Assembly (NCBI RefSeq): GCF_024349685.1
Contig: NZ_AP025944.1
Span: 812,001-876,000, forward strand
Reading direction: 5' to 3'
From: Pseudomonas sp. LRP2-20
Lineage (GTDB): Bacteria > Pseudomonadota > Gammaproteobacteria > Pseudomonadales > Pseudomonadaceae
DNA length: 64,000 nt
In this document: one piece after another, positions 18,598 to 27,037 of the stretch
How the letters are laid out: every line of letters starts with the position of its first letter
Position numbering within the stretch: the stretch's first letter is position 1
Program-made: the position numbers and the translations under genes
The notes under the pieces: model-generated
What the model was told of the DNA's origin: nothing
Seen by the model: only the letters and a program-made list of their open reading frames with translations
Databases searched by the model: none

Positions 18598-19451
18598 GTG
18601 AGGCAGGCCTGGCTTTCGCTCGTCACCCATTCGGCAAAGCGCTGGCGCTTGCCGCCGTCGCGCAATGGCTGCGGGCTGAGCAGGTGATAGGCCGAGCCAT
18701 CGCGCAGGAAGCCGAACGGGGCCTGCAGCTGGCCGCTGTCGAGTTCGTCGCGCACCATCAATGCCGAGGCGATGGCCAGGCCCAGCCCGGCGCTGGCGGC
18801 CTGTAGCGACAGGTAGAAGTGTTCGAAGTCGCTGCGTTCGCTGTGCGTGGCCTGTCGCCCGCTCAGGCGCAGCCAGGTGGGCCATGCGCTGGGGCGGGTG
18901 CTGCTGTGCAGCAGGCGTTGGCCGTCCAGGTCGGCGCTGCTGGCGCGGCTGACCGGGCCTATCCATTCATCACAGATCTTCATGCTGTGCAGCGTCGGCG
19001 GCCAATGGAAGTCGTCGCGGCGCAGTGCCAGGTCGGCCCCGCTGCGGGCGAAGTCCACCGGGCCGCCGGCAGCCACCAGGTGCAATTGCAGGTCTGGGTG
19101 CGCGGCGTGGAAGCGCGGCAGGCGCGGGATCAGCCAGCGCATGGCGATGGTCGGCTCGCAGGACAGCACCAGTACGTTGTCGCGTTCCTGCTGTTGCAGG
19201 CGCTGCACGGCGCCTTCGAGCTGTTCGAAGATCGCCTGGGTGGTGCCGTGCAGGGCTCGGCCGGCGGGGGTGAGGAAAATTGCCCGGTTGCGCCGTTCGA
19301 ACAGTTCGACGCCCAGGCTTTCCTCGAGCAGGCGCACCTGGCGGCTGACGGCGCCGTGGGTGACATGCAGGCGCTCGGCGGCGCGCACGAAGCTGCCGGT
19401 TTCGGCCGCGATGTCGAAGTAGCGGAAGGCGGAGAGGGCTGGCAGTTTCAT
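18537..19451 (-). CDS. LysR-family transcriptional regulator (GcvA-like)
   Basis: A 304-residue regulator. The N-terminal winged HTH covers residues 5-62 (FDIAAETGSFVRAAERLHVTHGAVSRQVRLLEESLG). The effector-binding domain runs from about residue 90. The pattern is that of the GcvA/AmpR-like group. It is divergent from the LysE-type exporter at 19611, a classic regulator/exporter arrangement, so it may control that gene in response to an amino acid or similar compound. Its 3' end overlaps the M15 peptidase gene by 61 bases in opposite orientation. Confidence 0.9.
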   Translation of the reverse strand: MKLPALSAFRYFDIAAETGSFVRAAERLHVTHGAVSRQVRLLEESLGVELFERRNRAIFLTPAGRALHGTTQAIFEQLEGAVQRLQQQERDNVLVLSCEPTIAMRWLIPRLPRFHAAHPDLQLHLVAAGGPVDFARSGADLALRRDDFHWPPTLHSMKICDEWIGPVSRASSADLDGQRLLHSSTRPSAWPTWLRLSGRQATHSERSDFEHFYLSLQAASAGLGLAIASALMVRDELDSGQLQAPFGFLRDGSAYHLLSPQPLRDGGKRQRFAEWVTSESQACLTHLSLLQNDESALPSPPQVR

Positions 19452-19460
19452 GGGGTCCCT

Positions 19461-19483
19461 GGTTTACCCGCGAATAGGCCGGC
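19461..19483. repeat. half REP unit upstream of the LysR gene
   Basis: GGTTTACCCGCGAATAGGCC is the right half of a REP palindrome, located only 10 bases upstream of the LysR start codon. The matching left half is absent. Confidence 0.5.
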
Positions 19484-19610
19484 GCAGGCTTTGGTTATAT
19501 GTCAGGAAAACTATCAGATCTGCTTCAGATTAAATCGTTTTTATCGCTTCAGCCCGCTCTCGATAATAAGCGCATCTGTGATTTTTCATCGTCTATCGAG
19601 GCCGTTATCC

Positions 19611-20222
19611 GTGACCGAACTCATCGCCGTCGCCCTGTTCACCCTCCTGGCCGTCATCAGCCCCGGTGCCGATTTCGCCCTGGTCACCCGCAGCAGCTAC
19701 GCAATGGGCCGCAAGGCCGGGCTGGCCGCTGCGGTGGGGATTGCCCTGGGCGTGCAGGTGCATGTGCTGTACACGGTGTTGGGGATCGCGGTAGTCATCA
19801 GCCAGAGCCCGGCACTGTTCCTTGCCATGAAAGTGCTCGGTGCGGGCTACCTGATCTACCTGGGTTACCAGTCATTGACCAATACCCGTCGGATCAGCCT
19901 GGAAGGGGAAGTGGCGCATGCCGGTGTGCTGGCTGCCTTGCGCACCGGCTTCGTGACCAATGCGCTCAACCCCAAGACCATGCTCTTTGTCATCAGCGCC
20001 TACACCCAGGTGGTGCGGCCGGGCAGCTCGCTGGCAGTGGACTTCGCCTACGGGGCATTCATGTCGTTCGCTCACTGGGCCTGGTTCAGCCTGGTGGCGT
20101 TGTTCTTTTCCAGCGCGCGGTTGCGGGCACTGATGATCGCAAGGCAACGGCTGGTCGATCGCGTGATCGGTCTTGCGCTGATCGGCCTGGGCCTGGCCGT
20201 GGCGGTCGCCGGGGTGCGTTGA
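19611..20222 (+). CDS. LysE/RhtB-family exporter
   Basis: A 203-residue inner-membrane exporter of amino acids or related compounds. It begins with a GTG (MTELIAVALFTLLAVISPGAD). The SPGADFALVTRSSYAMGRKAG segment is the LysE/RhtB hallmark. About five to six hydrophobic segments follow, including NALNPKTMLFVISAY. GAGG at 19597-19600 is the ribosome site. It diverges from the LysR gene, which is likely its regulator. The substrate cannot be told from sequence. Confidence 0.88.
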   Translation: MTELIAVALFTLLAVISPGADFALVTRSSYAMGRKAGLAAAVGIALGVQVHVLYTVLGIAVVISQSPALFLAMKVLGAGYLIYLGYQSLTNTRRISLEGEVAHAGVLAALRTGFVTNALNPKTMLFVISAYTQVVRPGSSLAVDFAYGAFMSFAHWAWFSLVALFFSSARLRALMIARQRLVDRVIGLALIGLGLAVAVAGVR

Positions 20223-20250
20223 AAAGGCAGCGCTTTTCTACAGGCAAAAG

Positions 20251-20280
20251 AAAAGGGCTTACCTTGCGGTAAGCCCTTTT
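20251..20280. terminator. bidirectional terminator between the LysE gene and tRNA-Met
   Basis: A perfect stem AAAAGGGCTTACC / GGTAAGCCCTTTT with a TTGC loop. It can stop both the plus-strand exporter transcript and the minus-strand tRNA transcript. Confidence 0.9.
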
Positions 20281-20286
20281 CAGGTT

Positions 20287-20363
20287 TGGTGGCTACACAG
20301 GGACTTGAACCCCGGACCCCAGCATTATGAATGCTATGCTCTAACCAACTGAGCTATGTAGCC
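20287..20363 (-). tRNA. tRNA-Met (CAT anticodon), elongator
   Basis: Reading the minus strand gives a 77-base cloverleaf starting GGCTACATAGCTCAGTTGGT and ending in encoded CCA. The anticodon loop reads TTCATAA, with CAT. The acceptor stem GGCTACA/TGTAGCC is fully paired, as expected for the elongator rather than the initiator type. No integrase lies beside it. Confidence 0.95.
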
Positions 20364-20431
20364 GATGGGGCGCATTATTCCCTTGTGACGGACCCGTGTC
20401 AACACTCATTTCAAAAAAAAATTGCACGCTT

Positions 20432-21427
20432 TCAAAAACTTAGCGGCCCGGCCCGGTTCTGGCGCACGATCAGCCACTGCCCGAGCACGTCGTACAGCTG
20501 CAAATGCTGCTCGGCGGCCAGGGCTTCCAGGGTTTCGCCTGGGCGGTCGAGGTTGAAGTCGCCGCTCACGCGTCGATAGGCAGTCTGTTCATCCATCAAC
20601 CAGACCCGGCGGCCTTCATGGCTGGCCAGGCGTTCGATGACCTGGCCCAAGGGCATTTCCTTGGCACGCAGCTGGCCGCTGCGCCAGGCATCCACCGCCT
20701 TGACGTCGACGTTCTGCAGCGGGTTGATCCGCGCCTCGGTGAAGGTCACTCGCTCACCCGCCGACACCATGCGCTGGTCGCCGCCCTGCATGACCATGGC
20801 CTTGCCATCGAGCACCACCAGTTCGTCATGGTCGGCATGCCGTGCCACCATCAGGCGGGTGCCGTAGACCTGGATACGGGCATCGTCGACCTGAACCTCC
20901 ATGGCACGTCCGTCGAGCACCACCTCCACGTACACCTGGCCTTGTACCAGGTGCAATTGCCGTGTGCGTCCGCGCAGGTCGACGTTCATCGCGCTGGCGC
21001 TGTCCAGGTGCAACGTCGAACCGTCGGCCAGGCGCACGCTGCGTCGTTCACCCACATCAGTGGCCAGTTCGCTGGCCAGGCGTTGCATCAGCGGCCAGTA
21101 AAGGTAGGCAAAGGCCCCGAGCAGCAGCAGGAACAGCACGGCGAATACCTTGCCCATGTGGCTGCGACGGACTTTGAGCAAACGCGGCCGAGGCCGGGTC
21201 GGGGGCACCTGAAGCTGCTGCCAGCACGCTTCCAGTTCGGCATAAGCGCGCGCGTTGCTCGGCTCCTGGCACCAACGGCCGAATGCCTGGCGTTCGCTTT
21301 CATCGCAGCCGGGTTGGCGCAGGCGGCTGAACCATGCCAGTGCTTCCTGCTGAGGATCGGCCTGTATCTGCGTAGCGGGCATCGGGCTCATGGGGCGGTG
21401 GGCTCGCGTGAGGGCGCTTTCGCCCAA
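20432..21427 (-). CDS. FecR-like transmembrane anti-sigma regulator, orphan
   Basis: A 331-residue FecR-family protein. The cytoplasmic N-terminus (DUF4880-like, EALAWFSRLRQPGCDESERQAFGRW) is followed by a single membrane helix (FAVLFLLLLGAFAYLYW). The periplasmic FecR domain follows (GERRSVRLADGSTLHLDSAS, then LVQGQVYVEV) and a C-terminal STN-like segment (RRVSGDFNLDRPGETLEALA). The cognate ECF sigma factor and TonB receptor, usually adjacent, are missing here. A Fur-box-like site lies upstream. The exact ATG is uncertain, and starts a few codons further in are possible. Confidence 0.88.
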   Translation of the reverse strand: MGESALTRAHRPMSPMPATQIQADPQQEALAWFSRLRQPGCDESERQAFGRWCQEPSNARAYAELEACWQQLQVPPTRPRPRLLKVRRSHMGKVFAVLFLLLLGAFAYLYWPLMQRLASELATDVGERRSVRLADGSTLHLDSASAMNVDLRGRTRQLHLVQGQVYVEVVLDGRAMEVQVDDARIQVYGTRLMVARHADHDELVVLDGKAMVMQGGDQRMVSAGERVTFTEARINPLQNVDVKAVDAWRSGQLRAKEMPLGQVIERLASHEGRRVWLMDEQTAYRRVSGDFNLDRPGETLEALAAEQHLQLYDVLGQWLIVRQNRAGPLSF

Positions 21428-21461
21428 CGATTACGGGGAACGGCAGGCTGAAGATGCTAAA

Positions 21462-21480
21462 TATATTGAGAACCATTTGC
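21462..21480 (-). promoter_or_regulatory. possible Fur box upstream of the orphan fecR
   Basis: TATATTGAGAACCATTTGC matches 13 of 19 positions of the Fur consensus by hand alignment. It lies 35 bases before the fecR start. The core TTGAGAACCATT also appears upstream of the ECF sigma gene at 28496. Confidence 0.5.
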
Positions 21481-21573
21481 AAGTGAGCGGTGACCGTCCA
21501 ATAAAAAAGGTAGCTATGTATCTATTTGTTTCCTGATAATCGGATCCCAAACCTGCGGACGGAATTCAAGCTC

Positions 21574-22785
21574 ATGGCCATCAGCAGCACCCCCACCACC
21601 AGCACCGGGTCGGCGAACCCTGCCAATCCGCTGGTGATGCGCATCATCGCGTTCTGCGCCCTGGCGCACCTGATCAACGACCTTATCCAGTCGGTGCTGC
21701 CGGCGATCTACCCGATGCTCAAGGCCAATTACGACCTGAGCTTCGCCCAGATCGGCATGATCACCCTGACGTTCCAGATCACCGCCTCGCTGTTGCAGCC
21801 GTGGGTTGGCTTCTTCACCGACCACAGGCCGACACCCAACCTGCTGCCGCTTGGCACCCTGTGCACCCTGGTGGGGATCGTCATGCTGGCGTTCGTCGGC
21901 AGCTTCCCGATGATTCTGCTGGCCTCGGCGCTGGTCGGCATCGGTTCGTCGACCTTCCACCCAGAGACCTCGCGGATCGCGCGGCTGGCCTCGGGCGGCC
22001 GTTTCGGCCTGGCGCAGTCGACCTTCCAGGTGGGCGGCAACACCGGTTCTGCGTTCGGCCCATTGTTGGCGGCGGCCATCGTCATTCCGTTCGGTCAGAC
22101 CCACGTGGCCTGGTTCGGCGTGGCGGCACTGTTCTTCTTTGCCGTAACCCTGATGCTACGCCGCTGGTACAAGGAACACCTGAACCAGGCCAAGGCGCGC
22201 AAGGCCGTGCAGGCCACCCATGGCATTTCGCGTGGGCGGGTGATCGCGGCGCTGATCGTGCTCGGGCTGCTGGTGTTCTCCAAGTACTTCTACATGGCCA
22301 GTTTCACCAGCTACTTCACCTTCTACCTGATCGAAAAGTTCGACCTGTCGGTGGCCAGCTCGCAGCTGCATCTGTTCCTGTTCCTGGGCGCGGTGGCGGC
22401 GGGCACTTTCTTCGGCGGGCCGATCGGCGACCGTATCGGGCGCAAGGCGGTGATCTGGTTCTCTATCCTTGGCGTGGCGCCGTTCACCCTGGCGCTGCCC
22501 TATGCCGACCTGTTCTGGACCACCGTGCTCAGCGTGGTGATCGGCTTCATCCTGGCCTCGGCGTTTTCGGCGATCGTGGTGTATGCACAGGAGCTGGTGC
22601 CGGGCAGCGTGGGCATGATCGCCGGGGTCTTCTTCGGGCTGATGTTCGGTTTTGGCGGGATTGGTGCGGCGCTGCTGGGGTACCTGGCTGATTTGCGCGG
22701 TATCGAGTACGTGTACGGGTTGTGCTCGTTCCTGCCGTTGTTCGGTTTGTTGGCGGTGTTTCTGCCAAATACCGGTAAGCGCTGA
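21574..22785 (+). CDS. MFS exporter, Fsr (fosmidomycin resistance)-like
   Basis: A 403-residue major facilitator transporter with twelve predicted membrane segments. The N-terminal half matches E. coli Fsr closely in my recollection: HLINDLIQSVLPAIYP, QIGMITLTFQITASLLQP, STFHPETSRIARLASGGR and QSTFQVGGNTGS. Fsr exports fosmidomycin when overproduced, and its natural substrate is unknown. The ATG at 21574 is used. It is divergent from the orphan fecR across about 145 bases. Confidence 0.88.
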   Translation: MAISSTPTTSTGSANPANPLVMRIIAFCALAHLINDLIQSVLPAIYPMLKANYDLSFAQIGMITLTFQITASLLQPWVGFFTDHRPTPNLLPLGTLCTLVGIVMLAFVGSFPMILLASALVGIGSSTFHPETSRIARLASGGRFGLAQSTFQVGGNTGSAFGPLLAAAIVIPFGQTHVAWFGVAALFFFAVTLMLRRWYKEHLNQAKARKAVQATHGISRGRVIAALIVLGLLVFSKYFYMASFTSYFTFYLIEKFDLSVASSQLHLFLFLGAVAAGTFFGGPIGDRIGRKAVIWFSILGVAPFTLALPYADLFWTTVLSVVIGFILASAFSAIVVYAQELVPGSVGMIAGVFFGLMFGFGGIGAALLGYLADLRGIEYVYGLCSFLPLFGLLAVFLPNTGKR

Positions 22786-23150
22786 TACCGCTGGGGCTGC
22801 CGTGCAGCCCTGTCGCCGGCGATAGGGCCTCGCAGAGGCTTACGGGCAATTGACGATAGGGTCAACCTTGGCCTAGAGTGCCGCCTCTCTTTCCAACTCA
22901 CCTGCGTAGTAGCCACAGCAATGCGTCGTACCCAGTCCCTCCCTCACGCCCGCCAGCCTGCTCTTCAGGCCATGCGTCGTGCGTGGCCGAGCGACACGGT
23001 GCTCAAGCGTCGCCGCAGCGTGCTGTTCGCCTTCACCTTCTCGCCACACCAAGCCTGAACTGACCCCCGCGCCCTTGCGTCGCCCGCCTTCCCGGCGTGC
23101 GTGTGGGCGCCTGTATTTGCGCGTCTTTTCAGTTTTGCCTGGAGTGGTAC
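22786..23150. other. intergenic region with a possible 45-codon leader ORF (22921-23058)
   Basis: This 365-base gap lies between the two MFS genes. It starts with a GC-rich hairpin-like stretch (GGGCTGCCGTGCAGCCC) that lacks a T run. An ATG at 22921 opens a 45-codon frame that begins MRRTQSLPHARQPALQAMRR, is arginine-rich, and ends in a TGA at 23056-23058. It has no good ribosome site. It could be a leader peptide or chance. Nothing else was recognised. Confidence 0.3.
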
Positions 23151-24311
23151 ATGAACATGCGTTTGCTGGCGGGCCTTCTGTTCGCCGTGTCGGTGGTGGG
23201 CTTCAGCCTGGGGGCCAGCCTGCCGCTGGTGTCGTTGCGCTTGCACGAGGCCGGTGCGGGAACACTGGAAATCGGCATCATTTCGGCCATCCCCGCCGCG
23301 GGGATGATGCTTTCGGCGTTCATGGTCGATGCCTGCTGCCGGCACCTGACCCGGCGCACCATCTACCTGCTGTGCTTCAGCCTGTGCACCGTGAGCATCG
23401 CCTTGCTCGATGCGGCGTTCGCTTCGCTGTGGATGCTGGCTTTGCTGCGCCTGGGCCTGGGTATCGGCATGGGCATCGCGATCATCCTCGGCGAGTCCTG
23501 GGTCAACGAGCTGTGCCCGGACCACAACCGCGGCAAGATCATGGCCCTGTATGCCACCAGCTTCACAGGCTTCCAGGTGCTCGGCCCGGCACTGATCGCG
23601 CTGATTGGCGCCGACAGCCCCTGGATCATCGGCGTGGTCACCATCGGCTATGGCCTGGCACTGCTGTGCATCTTGCTGACCGTGCCCAACGACCATGTCG
23701 AGCATGGCGATGAGGGTGAGAAAAGCTTCGGCCTGGCGGGTTTCTTCCGTGTGGCGCCGGCGCTGTGCGTGGCGGTGCTGTTCTTCTCGTTCTTTGATGC
23801 CGTGGTGCTGTCGCTGCTGCCGGTGTACGCCAGCAGTCATGGCTTTGCCGTGGCCGTGGCGGCCTTGATGGTGACCGTGGTGTTTGCCGGCGACATGGTG
23901 TTCCAGCTGCCCCTGGGCTGGCTGGCCGACCGCGTCGAGCGCACGGGGCTGCACCTGGTGTGCGGGCTGGTGGCAATGGCCATCGGCATCGCCCTGCCAT
24001 GGCTGCTGCAGGTGACCTGGCTGCTGTGGCCGATGCTGGTGCTGCTGGGCGCGGTGGCGGGCGGTATCTACACCCTGGCGCTGGTGTTGATCGGCCAGCG
24101 CTTCAAGGGGCAGGACCTGGTCACGGCAAATGCCAGCGTCGGCCTGCTGTGGGGCGTCGGCAGCCTGGTCGGGCCGCTGGTGAGCGGGGCGGCGATGGAT
24201 GTGGCTCCGCATGGTTTGCCGATGGCGCTGGCGCTGATGGCGGGGCTGTTCGTGTGCTTTGCCCGGCAGTCGTATCGTCGGGTGGGCAAATTGCGGGCGG
24301 TTGCTGACTGA
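23151..24311 (+). CDS. MFS transporter (YcaD/YfkF-like)
   Basis: A 386-residue major facilitator with twelve hydrophobic segments. It starts MNMRLLAGLLFAVSVVGFSL with a GGAG ribosome site at 23142-23145. The GESWVNELCPDHNRGKIMAL segment near residue 118 is typical of the YcaD-type subgroup. The substrate is unknown. It is on the same strand as the Fsr-like gene, but the 365-base gap argues for a separate transcript. It converges on the TonB receptor gene. Confidence 0.85.
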   Translation: MNMRLLAGLLFAVSVVGFSLGASLPLVSLRLHEAGAGTLEIGIISAIPAAGMMLSAFMVDACCRHLTRRTIYLLCFSLCTVSIALLDAAFASLWMLALLRLGLGIGMGIAIILGESWVNELCPDHNRGKIMALYATSFTGFQVLGPALIALIGADSPWIIGVVTIGYGLALLCILLTVPNDHVEHGDEGEKSFGLAGFFRVAPALCVAVLFFSFFDAVVLSLLPVYASSHGFAVAVAALMVTVVFAGDMVFQLPLGWLADRVERTGLHLVCGLVAMAIGIALPWLLQVTWLLWPMLVLLGAVAGGIYTLALVLIGQRFKGQDLVTANASVGLLWGVGSLVGPLVSGAAMDVAPHGLPMALALMAGLFVCFARQSYRRVGKLRAVAD

Positions 24312-24330
24312 ACCAGGCAGGTTTTCTGTG

Positions 24331-24440
24331 CCGGCCTCTTCGCGGGTAAACCCCACAGGTACAGCGTTCCACTCAAGGGCGCTGAAGTCTCTTTTGGCGC
24401 GGCAGTTCGGCGCCCCGATCTACCCGCGAAGAGGTCGGCA
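24331..24440. repeat. degenerate REP pair
   Basis: Two facing REP halves (CCTCTTCGCGGGTAAACCCC and TCTACCCGCGAAGAGGTCGG) surround an unusual core. Part of the first palindrome is deleted (ACCCCACAGG), so the pair is decayed. Confidence 0.7.
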
Positions 24441-24453
24441 CAGGCGGTAGAAA

Positions 24454-26943
24454 TCAGAAGGTCCCGCGCAGGGTCACCGAGACGTTGCGCGGATCACCCC
24501 AGTAATACCCGGTCGGCGTCGGCGCCACCTGGCGGTAGTACTGTTTGTCGAACAGGTTGTTGGCGTTCAGCTGCAACGAGTAGTTGTCGTTGAAGCGGTA
24601 GTTGACCATGGCGTTGTACACCGCATACCCCGACTGGCTGGCCTCGGCCCCCGGGTTGACCCCGCGTGCGTTGCTTGCCGCCCGTGAATAGATCGCGCTC
24701 TGCGCCTGCACGCCAGCGCCTATGGTCCAGTTGTCGAGCTCGCCCGGCAGCCGGTAGCTGGTGAACAGCTTGAGCAGGCGCTTGGGGTCGGTGGTGCGGA
24801 TCGCATTGCCCTGGTTGGTCGGGTCGTTGAGGTACTCGGTCGTGTTGTAGGTATAGCCGCCGGTGACGTTCCAGCCCGGCAGCACTTCACCGGACACCTC
24901 CAGCTCGAAGCCCTGGCTGCGGTTCTTGCCCGCGGCAATCTTGCAGTAGCCGGTGTTGCCGCCACAGGGTTGGCCGCTGGCAATGTCGTCGATGGCGTTG
25001 CCGACCTGATAGATGCGGAAGAACGCCAGCGAGGCGTTCAGGCGCCCGTCGTAGAATTCGCCCTTGATCCCGGTTTCGTAGGCTTCACCCTCGACCGGCT
25101 GGAGCACCGAACCGCTGATATCGGTCGAGGTCTGTGGGTTGAAGATCTCGGTGTAGCTGGCATAGGTGCTGAAGTTGTCGTTGAGGTCGTAGATCAGCGC
25201 GGCATACGGCACGATCTTGTTGTCGACGCCGAACTTGCCGCCACTGCTGGTGTTGTTTTCCTGCTCGTAGTCATACCAGTTGGCCCGTGCGCCGATGATC
25301 GCGGTCAGCGGGTCGGCCAGCGAGATGCGCCAGGTGGCATAGGCGCCCTCCTGGGTGGTGCGGGTACGTACCGGGTGGGCGGTGATGTCGATGTCCGGAT
25401 TGGCCAGGCTGGTCTTCGGGTCCCACTCGCGGATGTCGAATACGCCCGAATTGACGAAGTTGGTGGCCGAGGCGTAGGAGTCGTTGCGGATGCGTTCCAC
25501 GCCCAGCATCAGTTCATGGGTACGACCGAGCAGGTCGAACGGCCCGTTGAGGGTCGCGCTCAAGTTGTTCTGCAGGCTTTCGCCGCCATCGCCCTCGGTG
25601 ACCTGGTAGCTCATCAGGTACGGGTTGTTGGTCGGGTTGGCGGCCCCCGTGGCCCGGGTGAAGTAGGTCTGCTTGAAACCGTCGTCGGCTAGCTTGAAAT
25701 GGGTACGCTGGGCCATCAGCTTGAGCTTCCAGTCGTTGTCGAAGCGGTGCTCGAGCTCGGCGAAGGTCTGCAGGTTGCTGCGGTTCCAACGGTTCCAGTC
25801 AGCACCCAGGTAAGTGCTGCGGCCAAACGGCAGGGGCGAGCCATCGTAGTCGGCGGGCAGGTTGCCCCAGGCGCCGGTGGCGTCGAGCTTGGTCCACTCC
25901 AGGCCAGTGGTCAGGGTGGTGCTGTCGTCGAGGTCGAAGGCCAGCACGCCGTAGAACACTTCCTTGCGCTCCTGGCGCGAGTCCTGGAAGTGGTCCTTGT
26001 CATCGTGCACGGCAATCACCCGGCCACGTACGTTGCCGGTTTCGGTCAGCGGGCCGGAAATGTCCGCCACGTAGCGCTGGGCGTCCCACGACCCCAAGGT
26101 AACGCTGCCGTCAGCCTGGTATTCATAGGTCGGGCGCTTGCGCACCAGGTTGACCGTGCCCGACGGGTTGCCGGCGCCGCGAATCATGCCGGTGGCACCG
26201 CGCAGGATCTCGGCGCGGTCGATGATCGCCGAATCGCTCTGGATGAACGAACCGCCACCGCTGCTCTGCACCACCGTGGCACCGTCATACTGGATGGCAT
26301 CGATAGCATACCCGCGCGAGTAATACTGCACTCGCTCGCTGTCGGTCAGGTTCACTACCACGCCAGGGGTCTGCTCCAGCAGGTTGGTCAGGTTGGTGAT
26401 GTTCTGGTCGTCGATGCGCTGGCGGGTGACCACGGTGACCGATTGCGGCGTGTGGCGAAGGCTTTGCGCGGTCTTGCCAATGGTGACTGCGCCGGTGGTG
26501 TACGAGCCGCTGTGCTCGGTGGTCTCGCCCAGCCGATCGCTGGAAATGCTGGTAGCCCCCAGTTCCAGCGCACCGTCCGCGTCCATGGCCGGGATCAGCA
26601 GGAAGCTGCTGTCACCTTCCTGCTGTACCTGCACATGGCTGCCTTGCAGCAGGATCGACAGCGCCTCGGCACGCTCATGGCGGCCCTGCACGCCCTGGGT
26701 GGTCTTGCCTTGCAGGCTGGCGGCATCGAACGACAGGTTCAGCCCGCCCTGGCGTGCGAGCTGGTCCAGTGCGGGTGCCAGCGGGCCGGCCGCAATGTTC
26801 CAGTCCAATGGCTGGCTGTGGCTGACCGGCGCCGCCAGTGCCGCCAGCGGAAGGGCCAGGCCTGCGCCTATGCCAAGGCCGAACACGGCGGCGCGCACGG
26901 CTTGGCGCAGCCGCTCGTTGCGGGGAGAACATGGGTGAATCAT
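24454..26943 (-). CDS. TonB-dependent ferri-siderophore receptor with signalling (STN) domain
   Basis: An 829-residue outer-membrane transducer. A signal peptide ends near LAALAAPVS (about residue 40). The secretin/TonB N-terminal signalling domain spans about residues 48-118 (WNIAAGPLAPALDQLARQGGLNLSF). The plug domain follows (SLRHTPQSVTVVTRQRI, ILRGATGMIRGAGNPSGTVN). The barrel ends YYWGDPRNVSVTLRGTF, with a terminal aromatic Phe. This layout is that of FpvA/FoxA-like receptors. It is third in an ECF-sigma, FecR, receptor set and is probably expressed from that sigma factor. The siderophore is unknown, though a hydroxamate or ferrichrome-type ligand is possible. Confidence 0.92.
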   Translation of the reverse strand: MIHPCSPRNERLRQAVRAAVFGLGIGAGLALPLAALAAPVSHSQPLDWNIAAGPLAPALDQLARQGGLNLSFDAASLQGKTTQGVQGRHERAEALSILLQGSHVQVQQEGDSSFLLIPAMDADGALELGATSISSDRLGETTEHSGSYTTGAVTIGKTAQSLRHTPQSVTVVTRQRIDDQNITNLTNLLEQTPGVVVNLTDSERVQYYSRGYAIDAIQYDGATVVQSSGGGSFIQSDSAIIDRAEILRGATGMIRGAGNPSGTVNLVRKRPTYEYQADGSVTLGSWDAQRYVADISGPLTETGNVRGRVIAVHDDKDHFQDSRQERKEVFYGVLAFDLDDSTTLTTGLEWTKLDATGAWGNLPADYDGSPLPFGRSTYLGADWNRWNRSNLQTFAELEHRFDNDWKLKLMAQRTHFKLADDGFKQTYFTRATGAANPTNNPYLMSYQVTEGDGGESLQNNLSATLNGPFDLLGRTHELMLGVERIRNDSYASATNFVNSGVFDIREWDPKTSLANPDIDITAHPVRTRTTQEGAYATWRISLADPLTAIIGARANWYDYEQENNTSSGGKFGVDNKIVPYAALIYDLNDNFSTYASYTEIFNPQTSTDISGSVLQPVEGEAYETGIKGEFYDGRLNASLAFFRIYQVGNAIDDIASGQPCGGNTGYCKIAAGKNRSQGFELEVSGEVLPGWNVTGGYTYNTTEYLNDPTNQGNAIRTTDPKRLLKLFTSYRLPGELDNWTIGAGVQAQSAIYSRAASNARGVNPGAEASQSGYAVYNAMVNYRFNDNYSLQLNANNLFDKQYYRQVAPTPTGYYWGDPRNVSVTLRGTF

Positions 26944-27037
26944 CGACCGCTCCTGAAGGTTTCGTAGACCACTTTTCGGGTTTTGTTCCTTCAGGCCGGA
27001 CGAGAATGAGATTCCACCTCATTCTTTTTTGAAGAAA

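Noticed and set aside
20287..20363. A tRNA-anchored genomic island at tRNA-Met
   Set aside because: No integrase, direct repeat of the tRNA end or mobility gene was seen within several kilobases.
22965..24356. A 463-codon minus-strand frame antisense to the second MFS gene
   Set aside because: It is Gln/His-rich shadow sequence that includes REP DNA, with no recognisable family.
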